A DNA stretch of 64,000 nt, from contig KE546977.1 in NCBI GenBank assembly GCA_000442125.1, positions 62,001 to 126,000 of the forward strand, written 5' to 3'. The notes below the pieces were generated by a model, which was given only the letters and a program-made list of their open reading frames with translations, ran no database searches and was not told the DNA's origin. Below are positions 14,153 through 23,430 of the stretch, one piece after another. The position numbers and the translations under genes are program-made. How positions within the stretch are numbered: the first letter of the stretch is position 1; each line of letters begins with the position of its first letter. This DNA comes from Opeltia flavorubescens (taxonomy: Eukaryota > Ascomycota > Lecanoromycetes > Teloschistales > Teloschistaceae).

Positions 14153-14236
14153 AGTCTATACTATAGTAGAAGCAGCTTATACTATAATAAAAACAGCCTA
14201 TACTATTATAAAGGCAGCTTATACTATTATAAAAAC
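14153..14236. repeat. Tandem repeat, four 21-bp units
   Basis: Four consecutive 21-bp units at 14153, 14174, 14195 and 14216 share the core TATACTAT and end in a purine-rich AxxGC/AAC segment. Units 2 and 4 differ at a single base. The array lies about 100 bp inside the right terminal repeat of the fossil. Confidence 0.85.
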
Positions 14237-14341
14237 GAGTAGAAAGGGGATAAGCCGAGTCCGCTTCTATAAGTCTAGGTTTTTTATCCCTTTTAAATTT
14301 ATTTAGTACTTTATAATAAAAATAATAAATTTTAGTTAGGC

Positions 14342-14499
14342 CTTTACTAAATAACTATAAAATAACCTAGTAGAAATTTACTTATATTTAATTTATATAA
14401 AAAACTAAATATTAAATAATAGGTGCTGGTAAATATACATATTTTAATTTTAGTATAGGGAAGGTGCGATTTGGCTTAGTCAGAATTTCCCTCTAGTAC
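14342..14499. repeat. Right terminal direct repeat (LTR)
   Basis: Partner of 3759-3915. The 3' end (from about 14460) is GC-richer and less mutated than the matching inner end of the left repeat. Immediately outside, base composition jumps to ordinary genomic sequence (CCGCGGCGCC...). Confidence 0.75.
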
Positions 14500-15518
14500 C
14501 GCGGCGCCACGCGCCGACAGCCTTGCTGGGCCGTGTGAGATGGATGGTACTAAAATATTAATCCTTGACGACTTCACCTTACTTCAATAACTAACTAGTC
14601 CACTTACGATATTGTTAATACTCTAACAAAACTGTTTTTCTAACTGTTAATTGAATGTGTGTGTGCATGAACTGGATTGACTAGCATGAAAAATCCAAGG
14701 AGCATGAAGGAATCGCCGGAAAGTTGGTATGGAGGCACTAGTGCCTAGCTAGGCATAAGCTGGCTTAGTAATTGCCATATGCGCTTGGGATTGGCCCAAA
14801 TGAAACAAATCATTTGAAAGTGCATGAACTGAAGCTTTCAAAGCATTTCGTATGGACATTGACACTTACTTAGTGGCCTTTGCGCAGCCTGGACCGTGTG
14901 ATCAATGAGGAAGTGATCGCGGAATAATTGTCCTCTTCACTCCTAGAAAGAGTTGCAAAACGCCAAGGTGTCGAATGAGTAAGGTGATGCGTGTATCCCG
15001 TCGACTAGGCAAGACTTCTTTCTGGAGATCATACAATGTCCCTGGAAGTTGATATTGAGGCGCCAGTGACGAATGAGTATATACAACTTTCATTGTCAAC
15101 ATTCAGTATACCATTTGCACCCAGATACTTCCCCATTAAATAGTCCAAAAACAACATTCTCGATAGTCTGAGCTCATCGGATTCGAGGCAATGTCAACTG
15201 GCTCCATAGAACCTACGAAGTGTGCGCACTTGTGGGTTTACTGGATGGAGATATATTACTCTCCGTGCTCAAGTATTTTGAAGCAATCCCTCGACAGAGC
15301 GAAACCGCAGTTGGTGATATGATCAACCGGCACCCCAAATCTAGCGAGTATACGTTCCGCGCGGAGAATTCGTTTTACTTCAGTATATATTCTAATGGGC
15401 GCTGCAAAATCGAGTGAACTAAGTCGAGTCGCACCGCTGGGATCGTTTTCCCACCGAGGAGAACCACGGCCAGCAATTATGGATTGAAGTCGCGACGCAT
15501 CTCCATCGATCAACTCCG
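14500..15518. other. Intergenic, no gene seen
   Basis: About 1 kb of normal base composition between the fossil and the stop of the membrane-protein gene at 15519. Short frames on both strands have no recognisable sequence. Confidence 0.5.
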
Positions 15519-16082
15519 TCAATGCACCGCCTTCCTCCTCTCCCTTACACTCAAAGTAATTTCCAAAATTGCAAGTACAGCATAAACACCAATCATTACC
15601 GAAACATCCGTAATCTCGTCCGCGACCGGGTATTTGCTGCCCTTCCTCGCACCAGTTCCCTCCTTGGTTTCTTCCGCGATCTTGACTCCATTCGTCACTG
15701 CGAGCGCTACCCAGAGAGATAGAGAAAAATACTTCCAGGCCAATATCCTGCCCCCTAGCCCATTTGTAAGGCGCACCACTCCAGCCGTGACCAGAGCAAC
15801 TAGCGTGAAAGGAAGAAGGCCGATGCCAAGATGCGTCAGAGACAGTCGTACGATCTCGAGGATGCACATGAGGAGATTTGCTAAAAGAAGGAGGTAGTAC
15901 AGAACGGAGAGTGCCTTATGAGTCTTTGTACTGCGATGATGAATTTGCTCCCCGGCTGGAACGTCGAGGGTTTCGAGCTCCCCGGAAGTTTTGCTATCAT
16001 CCGATTGTCTATCACTCGTAGAATGGCATGGAATCAGTCTCGCGGCTGTTATTGTCAGGACGATGAGGGCTGTAATATATAG
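15519..16082 (-). CDS. Multi-helix membrane protein of unknown function (5' end unresolved)
   Basis: A minus-strand frame of about 187 codons reads from 16082 to the stop at 15519. It contains hydrophobic helices at LYITALIVLTITA, KALSVLYYLLLLANLL, HLGIGLLPFTLVALV and VSVMIGVYAVLAIL, with conserved-looking polar loops (KYPVADEITDVS). It resembles uncharacterised fungal membrane proteins with several helices. The base before 16082 is the end of a strong acceptor (pyrimidine-rich tract then ACATAG), so this is probably the last exon. Upstream, 16202-16086 is also open in the same frame and looks protein-like, which makes the TAG at 16083-16085 either the acceptor or a premature stop. I could not place exon 1. 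Confidence 0.5.
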   Translation of the reverse strand, partial: LYITALIVLTITAARLIPCHSTSDRQSDDSKTSGELETLDVPAGEQIHHRSTKTHKALSVLYYLLLLANLLMCILEIVRLSLTHLGIGLLPFTLVALVTAGVVRLTNGLGGRILAWKYFSLSLWVALAVTNGVKIAEETKEGTGARKGSKYPVADEITDVSVMIGVYAVLAILEITLSVRERRKAVH

Positions 16083-16202
16083 CTATGTGCAGAGTGGAAT
16101 CAGAATAGTATCCAGGAAGCAGGAGGTAAGGCTATGGGTGTAGAGGTGAGAGAGCGGTCCCTGGCGAAGTTTAGCGAGGACCTTCAGTCTTGGTTGCGAA
16201 CA

Positions 16203-16856
16203 CTATGCATACAAAACCTTCTGGGCGATTGGTGCACAACATGGTTGCAAGCCCGGATATGAGCTCTATAATTCAGTCGGCGGATAAGGTCGATATAATC
16301 TGCCCGAGCTCGATTTTACCAACATGGGGGATATTATGCTGAGAATTTTGATAACAGTCCTTTACGCATTTGAAGACGTTTGGCTAAGATAAGCAGATTA
16401 ACCAGTCGTCACGATCACGCTGGAGAAGATCACAGAATTTTCTCAATTAAAGAGAGTCATTCAAAGCTGAAAGGAGTGGCCGTTCGTTACCTGCATCCGT
16501 TTCGAGTTCACGGGTAGCGCCACTTCCGATGAGCTAGTCTCGAAGCGGGTCCATCTTGGACCCTGAATGCATATTTGGCTAGACTGCGGGAGGCGCCGCT
16601 CCCGAAAGCTTATTCGCTGCCCGCTATCACACGAACAATCCCGCATTGATTCGTGATCCAATAGTGACACTCGATCTTGTAGAATGCTCTCTCACCATAA
16701 AGCAAGAGCAAGCAGACCAACCAGTGAGGGTGACAGTTCTTCAGCGTAGGCACGGAAACACCAAGACTAAAAGGAGTAAGTCCTGTCAATATACTGAGAT
16801 CCCCATTTTGATGAAAGGGGACTTCGGATTGATAGGTGATCGCCAGCCGGAAAACA
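16203..16856. other. Intergenic, no gene seen
   Basis: Holds the presumed 5' region of the minus-strand membrane protein and the upstream region of the first small tandem gene. A possible upstream exon for the former (ATG near 16242 on the minus strand) could not be joined in frame. Confidence 0.4.
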
Positions 16857-17382
16857 ATGGACCCTTCGAAAATCCCTACCGGTAAATTCAAAGCAGGCCA
16901 AGTGTTCAGCATATGGAACGAAGAGCAAGAGCCTGTGAAGATCGGACCGTCGGTAGTTTATACAAACGGTCGCACATGGTATCCTATGGTTGTTCCAAGG
17001 TCATGGGTACCTTTCACCCCCTACGCATGAAAATACAGTGGACTGAAATTTGGGGCGTTTACAGAAGCATCTTGATACATCTCGCACGCTTGAGTGTTGC
17101 ATGGTCTATCTGACCTCGATCTCTCTACTCATAGAGGGACTCGAGCAGCGCAATAAATTTTTTCTCAACCAGATGAATGTCATGGGTTCACCTCTTGTTG
17201 ATATTTACGATCGCTTACGACTCGATACGGAATCCATGTTACTTAAAGCGGAAATGTGGAGACACACATTCGGCTGCCGGTTTTTTACGCCCAAGGAGAA
17301 AGAGGCGATACTTAGGACTGAAGAGCTACGCTCTCGATGGCTGCCTTCTCACTTTCAATGCTATGTCAATTGGATAAATTGA
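16857..17382 (+). CDS. Small helical tandem-family protein, copy 1
   Basis: Two exons, 16857-17006 and 17065-17382 (58 bp intron, GTACCT...TTTACAG, phase 0), giving about 155 residues; an in-frame ATG at 16836 is an alternative start. Family identity rests on shared architecture with the four genes downstream: a Trp exactly ten codons before the exon-1 end, exon 2 opening with a hydrophobic-LDTS-like motif, then an E-x-R core, a conserved spacer and a final K-AEMW. This is the most diverged copy: the ERK-LY--LSE motif reads as VDIYDRLRLD. No signal peptide or membrane helix. Function unknown; not a family I recognise. Confidence 0.55.
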
Positions 17383-17490
17383 ATAGAGCGCTATTCGGTA
17401 TCACCACCAGGGTGAACCTGGGTAAGCAAAAACTTTGTGTTTTCTTATCGGTCAAGTGCTGATATCATCTCACAGTACAGAAGCGATCAA

Positions 17491-17600
17491 GATGCATATG
17501 GAACTACTGAGCCAATCGCTATCAGCTCTCTGGTTTCCAGGGAACTTTATTATCGGACGTTATCGAGAGTGGAATATTGGTAGAGCAGAGAGTCACTCTA
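17491..17600 (+). pseudogene. Possible decayed sixth copy of the small helical family
   Basis: Between copies 1 and 2 the plus strand reads MELLSQSLSALWF, then, in another frame after about 10 bp, RELYYRTLSRVEYW followed by a stop. These resemble the LLVERALWF and EEELYRDLSE...IW segments of the neighbouring genes, with the spacer between them shortened. An acceptor-like CACAG precedes it at 17471-17475. No intact gene can be built. The match is short and could be chance. Confidence 0.3.
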
Positions 17601-17962
17601 CAATATAATCTCAGATGCTGTGTTTTTGACTTGCCGACTCCATAATAAAGAGCGATCATAATTAGCCTGGGCTAAAGCACATCGCTTAAGGATCAAGGGA
17701 AGATAGTATTTCATAGGTGGGATGATGTATTCTAGGGTGACACTGAACATCATATTGATCAATATTCTATTCACTGTTCACAAACTTATTCATCACAACT
17801 CCAATTAGCTCTTCGTTTTACACCAGAGGTGGCACAAAGACGCGCTTACCCCTCACTTATCATCATCGATTATATCGATGCGCTTCAGTCACGGATTGCA
17901 TTCAGCTATAACAATCAGATTCCTCCAAACCACATACCTCAAACCTTATCTAGGAGCCTGGC

Positions 17963-18473
17963 ATGCGAGCAAGTACTATGGCTATTTCAAGCGAAGCAAA
18001 TGTCATGACCTGGCGCGGTGGCAATGTCAGTGACAGTGACCGCGAGTGGCTCATTAATCGCTCCAAAATTCCACAAGTAAGCCAAAAACACTTCAAGCTA
18101 ATAGAAGTCCTACTGAGATGTAAAGCCCATCAAATTTGACGTCTCTCTACTCGACAAGACCGTCCAAGCCACCTTGAACTACGAACGCCACCTTACCAAC
18201 CTTGATGAATTGCTGGAAGGGCGTGCACTCTGGCTCCGCTATCAAATCAGACAAGAATCTGGCAGAACAGCTCAGGAGCGAAAGCTCTATGGTGGCCTAA
18301 GCGAGGGAGTCATTGTTGTCGTAGCCAAGGCAAAGGTTTGGCTCGGCAATATCGAATCATTGCGTGACGAGGCATACGCAAAGCAGCATCCGCTGATGGA
18401 ATTTTTGGCGCGTTTGGAGATGTTTGATTCCAAGAACTCGAGAGGTGATGGTTATCCATACACAGATCGTTAA
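17963..18473 (+). CDS. Small helical tandem-family protein, copy 2
   Basis: Exon 1 17963-18076, intron 18077-18125 (49 bp, GTAAGC donor, phase 0), exon 2 18126-18473; about 153 residues. Exon 1 carries VSDSDREW with the Trp ten codons before the splice site. Exon 2 opens PIKFDVSLLDKTVQATL, then LLEGRALWLRYQ, QERKLYGGLSE and KAKVW, the diagnostic order of the family, and ends in a charged tail. The helical core (about residues 45-115) should form two or three amphipathic helices. No targeting signal. Function unknown. Confidence 0.7.
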
Positions 18474-18844
18474 TGCTGTGAAGGTGCAAATTCGTTAGAG
18501 GGGAACACGATAAGTGATTGGTTGCCCTTTAGCCTAAATTTTGATGTCTCAATGGTTCGAGGGATGATGGTATGGCAAATATCCGAGATCCTGGTCAATG
18601 AAAGCAATTGATAACTGAGATGGCTGAGATTCGGGCTCTGATCCACATGTAGTATTTACGTCATGAATGCACAAATCATCACTTTGCCAATCTAGTTTAA
18701 AAACTCCACTTGTTTTTAGGAACGCGCTCACATCATCACAAACTATTTACAGATCTTTTACATTTCGGTCTCAAAAGGATAAAACTTCGTATCTTCGGAC
18801 AACTTAACTCTATCAAGAATTCTAGCTCTTCAACCACAACCATC

Positions 18845-19305
18845 ATGACTAGCGCAAGCAAAAAGCAAGTCAGATCCTTGCAAGACTCCAGTGACAGCGA
18901 CTGCGATTGGATCCTTGAAGATCCAGAACTTTATCATGTAATTCTATGACGATACAGAATTTGTATTGCAAATGCTTACTCTCATACCAGCTCCATTTTG
19001 ATACTTCGAAGCTTCAGAAATCAGTGAAAGCCACCTTAGATTACTTTGGGCGCACTTACGAGCTCCACACACTATTGGTGGAGCGTGCGCTTTGGTTTCG
19101 TCGACAGAGCAAGCAAGGCGCGACGGGAGCAGCTCATGAGGAGGAGCTGTATCGTGACCTGAGTGAAGGGACTAAGGCCTTGAAAGACAAGGCGGTGATC
19201 TGGAGGAGTCACACAATGGTGATGTATACTGTAGCACGCGAGGAGGAGGAGGAAGAGAAAGAATTGCAGCGTTTTCTCGAAAGTTCCAGTGAAGATAGTG
19301 ACTAA
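18845..19305 (+). CDS. Small helical tandem-family protein, copy 3
   Basis: Exon 1 18845-18937 (31 codons), intron 18938-18990 (53 bp), exon 2 18991-19305; about 135 residues. Exon 1 is rich in Ser/Asp (DSSDSDCDW) with the conserved Trp ten codons from the splice site. Exon 2 begins LHFDTSKLQKSVKATL and contains LLVERALWFRRQ, EEELYRDLSE and KDKAVIW, then a strongly acidic Glu-rich tail. The exon joint is phase 0, as in all copies. No targeting signal or recognisable catalytic motif. Confidence 0.7.
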
Positions 19306-19672
19306 TCGGGGCGTCTGATGATATGAGGGACGTCTGCAGTGAAGGATTCAGTTCATGAGGCATCTTGAACTACTTGAAAGAGCGGCAGTTCTTAATCAAT
19401 GACTGCATTTGAGGGACCGTTGCAATACCACTGTAAAACCAATGTGACTGACCCTGCATTTCTGTTCATGTTTAATGTCCGTGTTGCGTGAATCTCATCA
19501 TATTACATCAAGATAAGGTTCCGTAAATTTCCAACCACTTACATCATTGCAACTCTATTCAAACCTCTTCCCAGTCCAGCTACGCAATTCCTCATTACCA
19601 ACTTTCTAACTAGGCCAACCATCCCTCATCATAAGTCCGATTATCACTATCACTTACAAAGTCGTCTTCGCC

Positions 19673-20154
19673 ATGACTCAAAAAGAGGAAAACAAAATTC
19701 TCGACCCGCTGGATGACATGTCCGCAAGTCATGTTCGTGGAACCCTCCTGTAGCTCGATTATCTCGCTGACCTTCCAAATTCAAGCCGGAGCTCGACACA
19801 ACCAGCTTAATGCGAACCGCAAGATATCCAGCCTACTCCTCCCTCCTTGTACAACTGCTCGAGAAGCGCGCCAAGACTTTCCACGCTCTAAGCAAAGAGA
19901 AAGATGCACACCTCGAGCGCAAGCTTTACGAGAATCTCAGCGAAGCGACAAGAAATCTGTATGCGAAGTCATTGTATTGGAACCGCTGTTGTATCTACCT
20001 CTTTCTCGATGTCTATCATCTGCATTGGCACCAACCAGAAGAATTTACTGAGACAGTGAAGAAAATGCGGGATGCGCTTAGGATCAAACCAGTGGATGGT
20101 TCGGAAAAATTTCCTCTGAGTGAGGCTGATTGGGAGTTACTGGCTACATGGTAG
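19673..20154 (+). CDS. Small helical tandem-family protein, copy 4
   Basis: Exon 2 (19786-20154) is clear: PELDTTSLMRTARY, LLVQLLEKRAKTFHAL, LERKLYENLSE, LYAKSLYW and a longer C-terminus than its relatives. Exon 1 (19673-19732, about 20 codons) is proposed from the ATG and a phase-0 GT at 19733; its donor (GTTCGT) is weak and the Trp seen in the other copies is absent, so exon 1 may be wrong or diverged. About 142 residues. The acceptor TTCAAG and 53 bp intron fit the family pattern. Confidence 0.6.
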
Positions 20155-20633
20155 GAGGAGGAGGTTGAGGTGTCGAGATCTGGAATGGTTGGCGTGGTGC
20201 TCGTGCTTCATCATCATCATGGTGGAGGGTCCATTGTTTGCTGGCTTGGACAAACATTATGTCCTCATCAGTTCCTACAATTAAGACGGTGGAAGGTACA
20301 TCAGAGCTAATCGAAGAGCACCAAGATCTCGAACCTCAGTTACGCTGTACAGAGCTTTAGAACCTTTGTGTGGACTTATTGAAAGTCTAAATTGGACAAC
20401 TTGCCAAAGAAGGTGCCCGTCTCCAAGACCCAGATCTGTGATTCGGGTTATTTGTAGTATGTGAATGGAGGCGGTTTCGTAATGATATCTACCATCAGGA
20501 AAGGCTCTGAAACATCACTTTGAACCTCGGGTAGATCGACCAACCGATGACTAAAGTATCTATGCTTCGCGTCCTGGTGGACATTGCTTTAGATTTAGAG
20601 GTTCAATTTACTCTACAACCACCCTTCATCAAC

Positions 20634-21205
20634 ATGCAGCCATCGATAAGTGATACGCGAAGCAGCGACTTTTCATCCTCACCTTCCATCACCTCAGCTT
20701 CCATCCCCTCCTCAGCTTCCCTCCCCATGTCAGCTCAAGTCATGAGCGTACGTATTCGTTCCTTCATACCCGGCCTAGAGGAACGTATTCCTCACAGCCG
20801 GTGGCTATTCGAATGCCCCATCAGCGATGTACGCCCACCTTCCCTTCACGTCTTCGCCGCTCTAACATGTATTTTCAGCTCGAGCTCTACCTATCAAACC
20901 TCGAAACATCCAATCCTGATCGCGTAGACGAATACAGAGCAGGCTCTTACGCCATCGAAGAATTACTCCAAGCTCGCGCATACGCTTTTCGCCAACAAGG
21001 CCAGAAAGACGCTAGGCGCTCAGATCTTGAACGCAAGATGTACGGGGAACTAAGCGAGACGGTGAGGAAGCTGCAGGCGAAATCACGCAAGTGGGCTTCG
21101 GTATTGGGAGAATTGGAGAATAGTGCGGTCAAAAAGTTTGATGTCAATGGATATTTACATGTGCATGCGTCAGACTGGGCTTTGGATGACGCAAAGGGAG
21201 GGTAG
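20634..21205 (+). CDS. Small helical tandem-family protein, copy 5
   Basis: Exon 1 20634-20828, intron 20829-20878 (50 bp, phase 0), exon 2 20879-21205; about 173 residues (an in-frame start at 20547 would add 29). Exon 1 is longer than in the other copies, with a Ser-rich N-terminus, and ends SRWLFECPISD with the Trp near the usual place. Exon 2 has IEELLQARAYAFRQQ, LERKMYGELSETVRKL and AKSRKW, the best-conserved version of the core. Function unknown. Confidence 0.65.
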
Positions 21206-21818
21206 CACTGATCAATTTGTTTCGGTGGTTCTCTCGAGCTTAAAGACGGCGACATCCAACAATAACAACTAGATACATTCGAAGGGCAGAACCTTCCGAT
21301 AGCATCACTACCCCTACATCAGAATAGCGATGACTTTACTTCTAGCTAATAACTCATCAATCTCAGTGTCTCTCTTCCCGATTGAAAGGACATCGCCATC
21401 ATCCCTCCATGAATGTTCCGCCTCTAAATTTCTTTCTACACTTTACTATTCGCCGTCTATATCTGCCATTGGAGCAGCATTTCGCATTTCCGACCATGAA
21501 TATAGATTTAATATCTCGGACAAGACAAAGCCATCTTTCAGAGATCATGAGAATGAGACTAAAACCTTTCGACTTACTCAAGATAGGTTGTGAAAGCATA
21601 CTATCTTGCGGTGTAGTTATCTCTGCCGGTNTTGCACGCATGGTGAGCAACGATGTATACCCGTACCACGGTGCTCTGTACCAAGGTCAAACCCTAGAAT
21701 TGTACTGTAGCCTAAGAGGCTATTTGGTCACACATAGCAGACGAATGAAGGATAGAAGCGCAATCATGGACTCGAAATCACGGAAAAGCAGCACAAAGAA
21801 CATGATTACATCCTTTTC
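21206..21818. other. Intergenic, no gene supported
   Basis: Plus-strand frames at 21330-21822 overlap each other and the last exon of the secreted-protein gene on the opposite strand; none has a recognisable product. One ambiguous base at 21632. Confidence 0.4.
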
Positions 21819-23061
21819 TTAGGAGGCTGTAACATTACTATCCCCCATACCCAAGATAAGGTCCGTCGTATTAGAACCCACAGCACCCGGCTCCGTCACA
21901 CCTACAAGGTGGAGGGAGATCCTCCCAGCCCGGCCTATTGGTCGTCAATCAGCTCTCTCTTCACAGCAATGGCATGAAAGCTCCATATCACAAGTTGTCG
22001 GGCCAAGTGTTTAGGGACGCGTGCAACATACCGATAGTAGCAGCACCTAACTGCCCCGTCTTCACACACTCCTCCCTCATCGCCATTCCCGCGGCCCAGA
22101 CGTCCGCCCAAGTTGCAAAATCGGATCCTCGACGGCTCATGGAGATGAAGAGTTTGCATTGTCGGTCCACTGATTTCAACCATAAGCATCAATATCACAA
22201 TTCCCACCTCCACCGGGAAACCCTGGGGAGGAAAAACATACCTGATTCAAGAACCCGCGGCAAATGAATCGACACAGTAGAAGGCTGATTACTCCAAACC
22301 ATCGGTACATCATCCCAGTTCATCTTGCTTAATACTGCTGTGCAAGATGGGTAGGCGGGGACTCGAAATCGGATTCTGGGGTCAGGGGCAAGACATTGGA
22401 TTTTTTGGTTGTCGTAGGGGGATACTGTTACGGTGAGGTGTCCTGCTGCACCTACATACATCATCCCGTGGGAAGATTGTCAGCGTACGGCGGTAATGAA
22501 AAAGCGTTTTCCATGGCTTGGTGGCACGTACCAACCCCCGACACCCTACCACCTCGCGCTCCGGCTAAAGATACGCATTCATGAATGATAGCGTCTGCGG
22601 CACTTTTGATCTCTCCCCATGTCGCAATTTCAGAGCCTGGGAGGTTGTTTAGGGTGGAGATGTCGATGAAAGCTTGGCCGTCATCTACGACGATTCGTCA
22701 GTTTTACGAAACTTTTGTTCCTTACAAATAGGGTTGAAAATTATCGAAACGGCGCTTTACCGCTGATCATCCGATACGGAAGAGTGATCCAGTCGCCAAT
22801 CTCATGATACAATTCCCTCATCTTAAAAACCATTGGGATCGGACTGCGTGACATCTTTGCCAGAGCATTACGAATACTCCGGATGCGCACGTTGGCGCCG
22901 TATCTCTCGGCATTGCAGTCTGTGGGGATATCTCGAGGGAGGAGTCTGTCATTAGTTGTCGTGGAAAAGGCTGGTCCTCTTGAAGGGATTGCTAGAGATG
23001 AATATGGTAGGAGAAGCAGATGGCAAAGGGTAAGGAATAAAAATACCATGGCCATGATCAT
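21819..23061 (-). CDS. Secreted protein with two similar halves, unknown function
   Basis: Five exons join exactly in frame, all phase 1: 23061-22761, 22684-22532, 22451-22242, 22169-22032, 21934-21819 (305 residues). The N-terminus MIMAMVFLFLTLCHLLLL is a signal peptide. The product seems internally repeated: CNAERYG...F-DIS---SEIATWGEIKSAADAII-EC, then CLAPDPRIRF...CKLFISMS---SDFATWADVWAAGMA--EEC, each followed by a G--G-hydrophobic beta-like strand (HLTVTV; RISLHL). This layout matches a loosely defined group of small secreted ascomycete proteins; no enzymatic motif is visible. An extracellular or effector-like role is inference only. Confidence 0.7.
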
Positions 23062-23430
23062 GGGAATCTGGCTGAAAATGATATTGAAGAGCGATTTCAG
23101 GGTCTTTGTCCCCGGTCGCGTGCTAGGATTGCCTCTAAGATGATGACTTGAGCGGTTCAGGTGAGCGCATGCGTCCAACACGGAAGCGCATCCGACTCGT
23201 CATACATAATCGCGACCGCCTTGGTCCGGGATTAGATATGATTGGATCAATATCCCCGGAAGTCAAAAATGACAGGTAACCTTTGTTCTGCAGGTGCTGA
23301 TTAGGACACCCATACAGCACGAACTCGAGAAAGAGTCTTGCGTTAGGTGCTGCTTCCCCAGTGCTGATGGGAAAAACGTCAAATAGGTTGACGATTTATA
23401 CTTATAATCGTCGAGACACGCACTTCTCTA
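23062..23430. other. Intergenic, no gene seen
   Basis: Upstream region of the secreted-protein gene and 3' flank of the first F-box-like gene. Nothing coding is recognisable. Confidence 0.45.

Larger units (their letters stand above)
3916..14341. other. RIP tract: AT-rich, CpA/TpG-depleted, no genes
   Basis: More than 10 kb in which long runs contain almost no CA or TG dinucleotides while TA is extremely common and CG is still present. This is the expected result of RIP acting on CpA on both strands of repeated DNA. Stops occur in every frame. The one predicted frame of note (13871-14080) is Asn/Ile/Leu/Lys low-complexity, as expected from AT-rich sequence, and is not a gene. Confidence 0.85.
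3759..14499. mobile_element. LTR-flanked retrotransposon fossil, heavily RIP-mutated
   Basis: Direct repeats of about 157 bp lie at both ends of a 10.7 kb AT-rich block. The repeats differ almost only by C-to-T and G-to-A transitions, and the outward-facing end of each is better preserved than the inward-facing end. No LTR-retrotransposon protein can be read in any frame and no frame exceeds about 70 codons, so the element is broken throughout, with far too many breaks to count. Superfamily is not resolvable by eye; an internal part of about 10.4 kb is long for one element, so nesting of several is likely. RIP prevents dating from repeat divergence. It sits about 180 bp upstream of the transporter start at 3576. 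Confidence 0.75.

Noticed and set aside
3720-14528. CAGCCTTGCT as target-site duplication of the LTR element
   Set aside because: The two copies are 20-30 bp away from the repeat ends, whereas a target duplication should abut them and usually is 4-6 bp.
15256-15867. 203-codon minus-strand frame
   Set aside because: Overlaps the membrane-protein exon in another frame; lacks hydrophobic or family motifs, while the competing frame has clear helices.
21382-21822. 146-codon plus-strand frame
   Set aside because: Contains an undetermined base, has no recognisable sequence, and its end overlaps the last exon of the well-supported secreted-protein gene.
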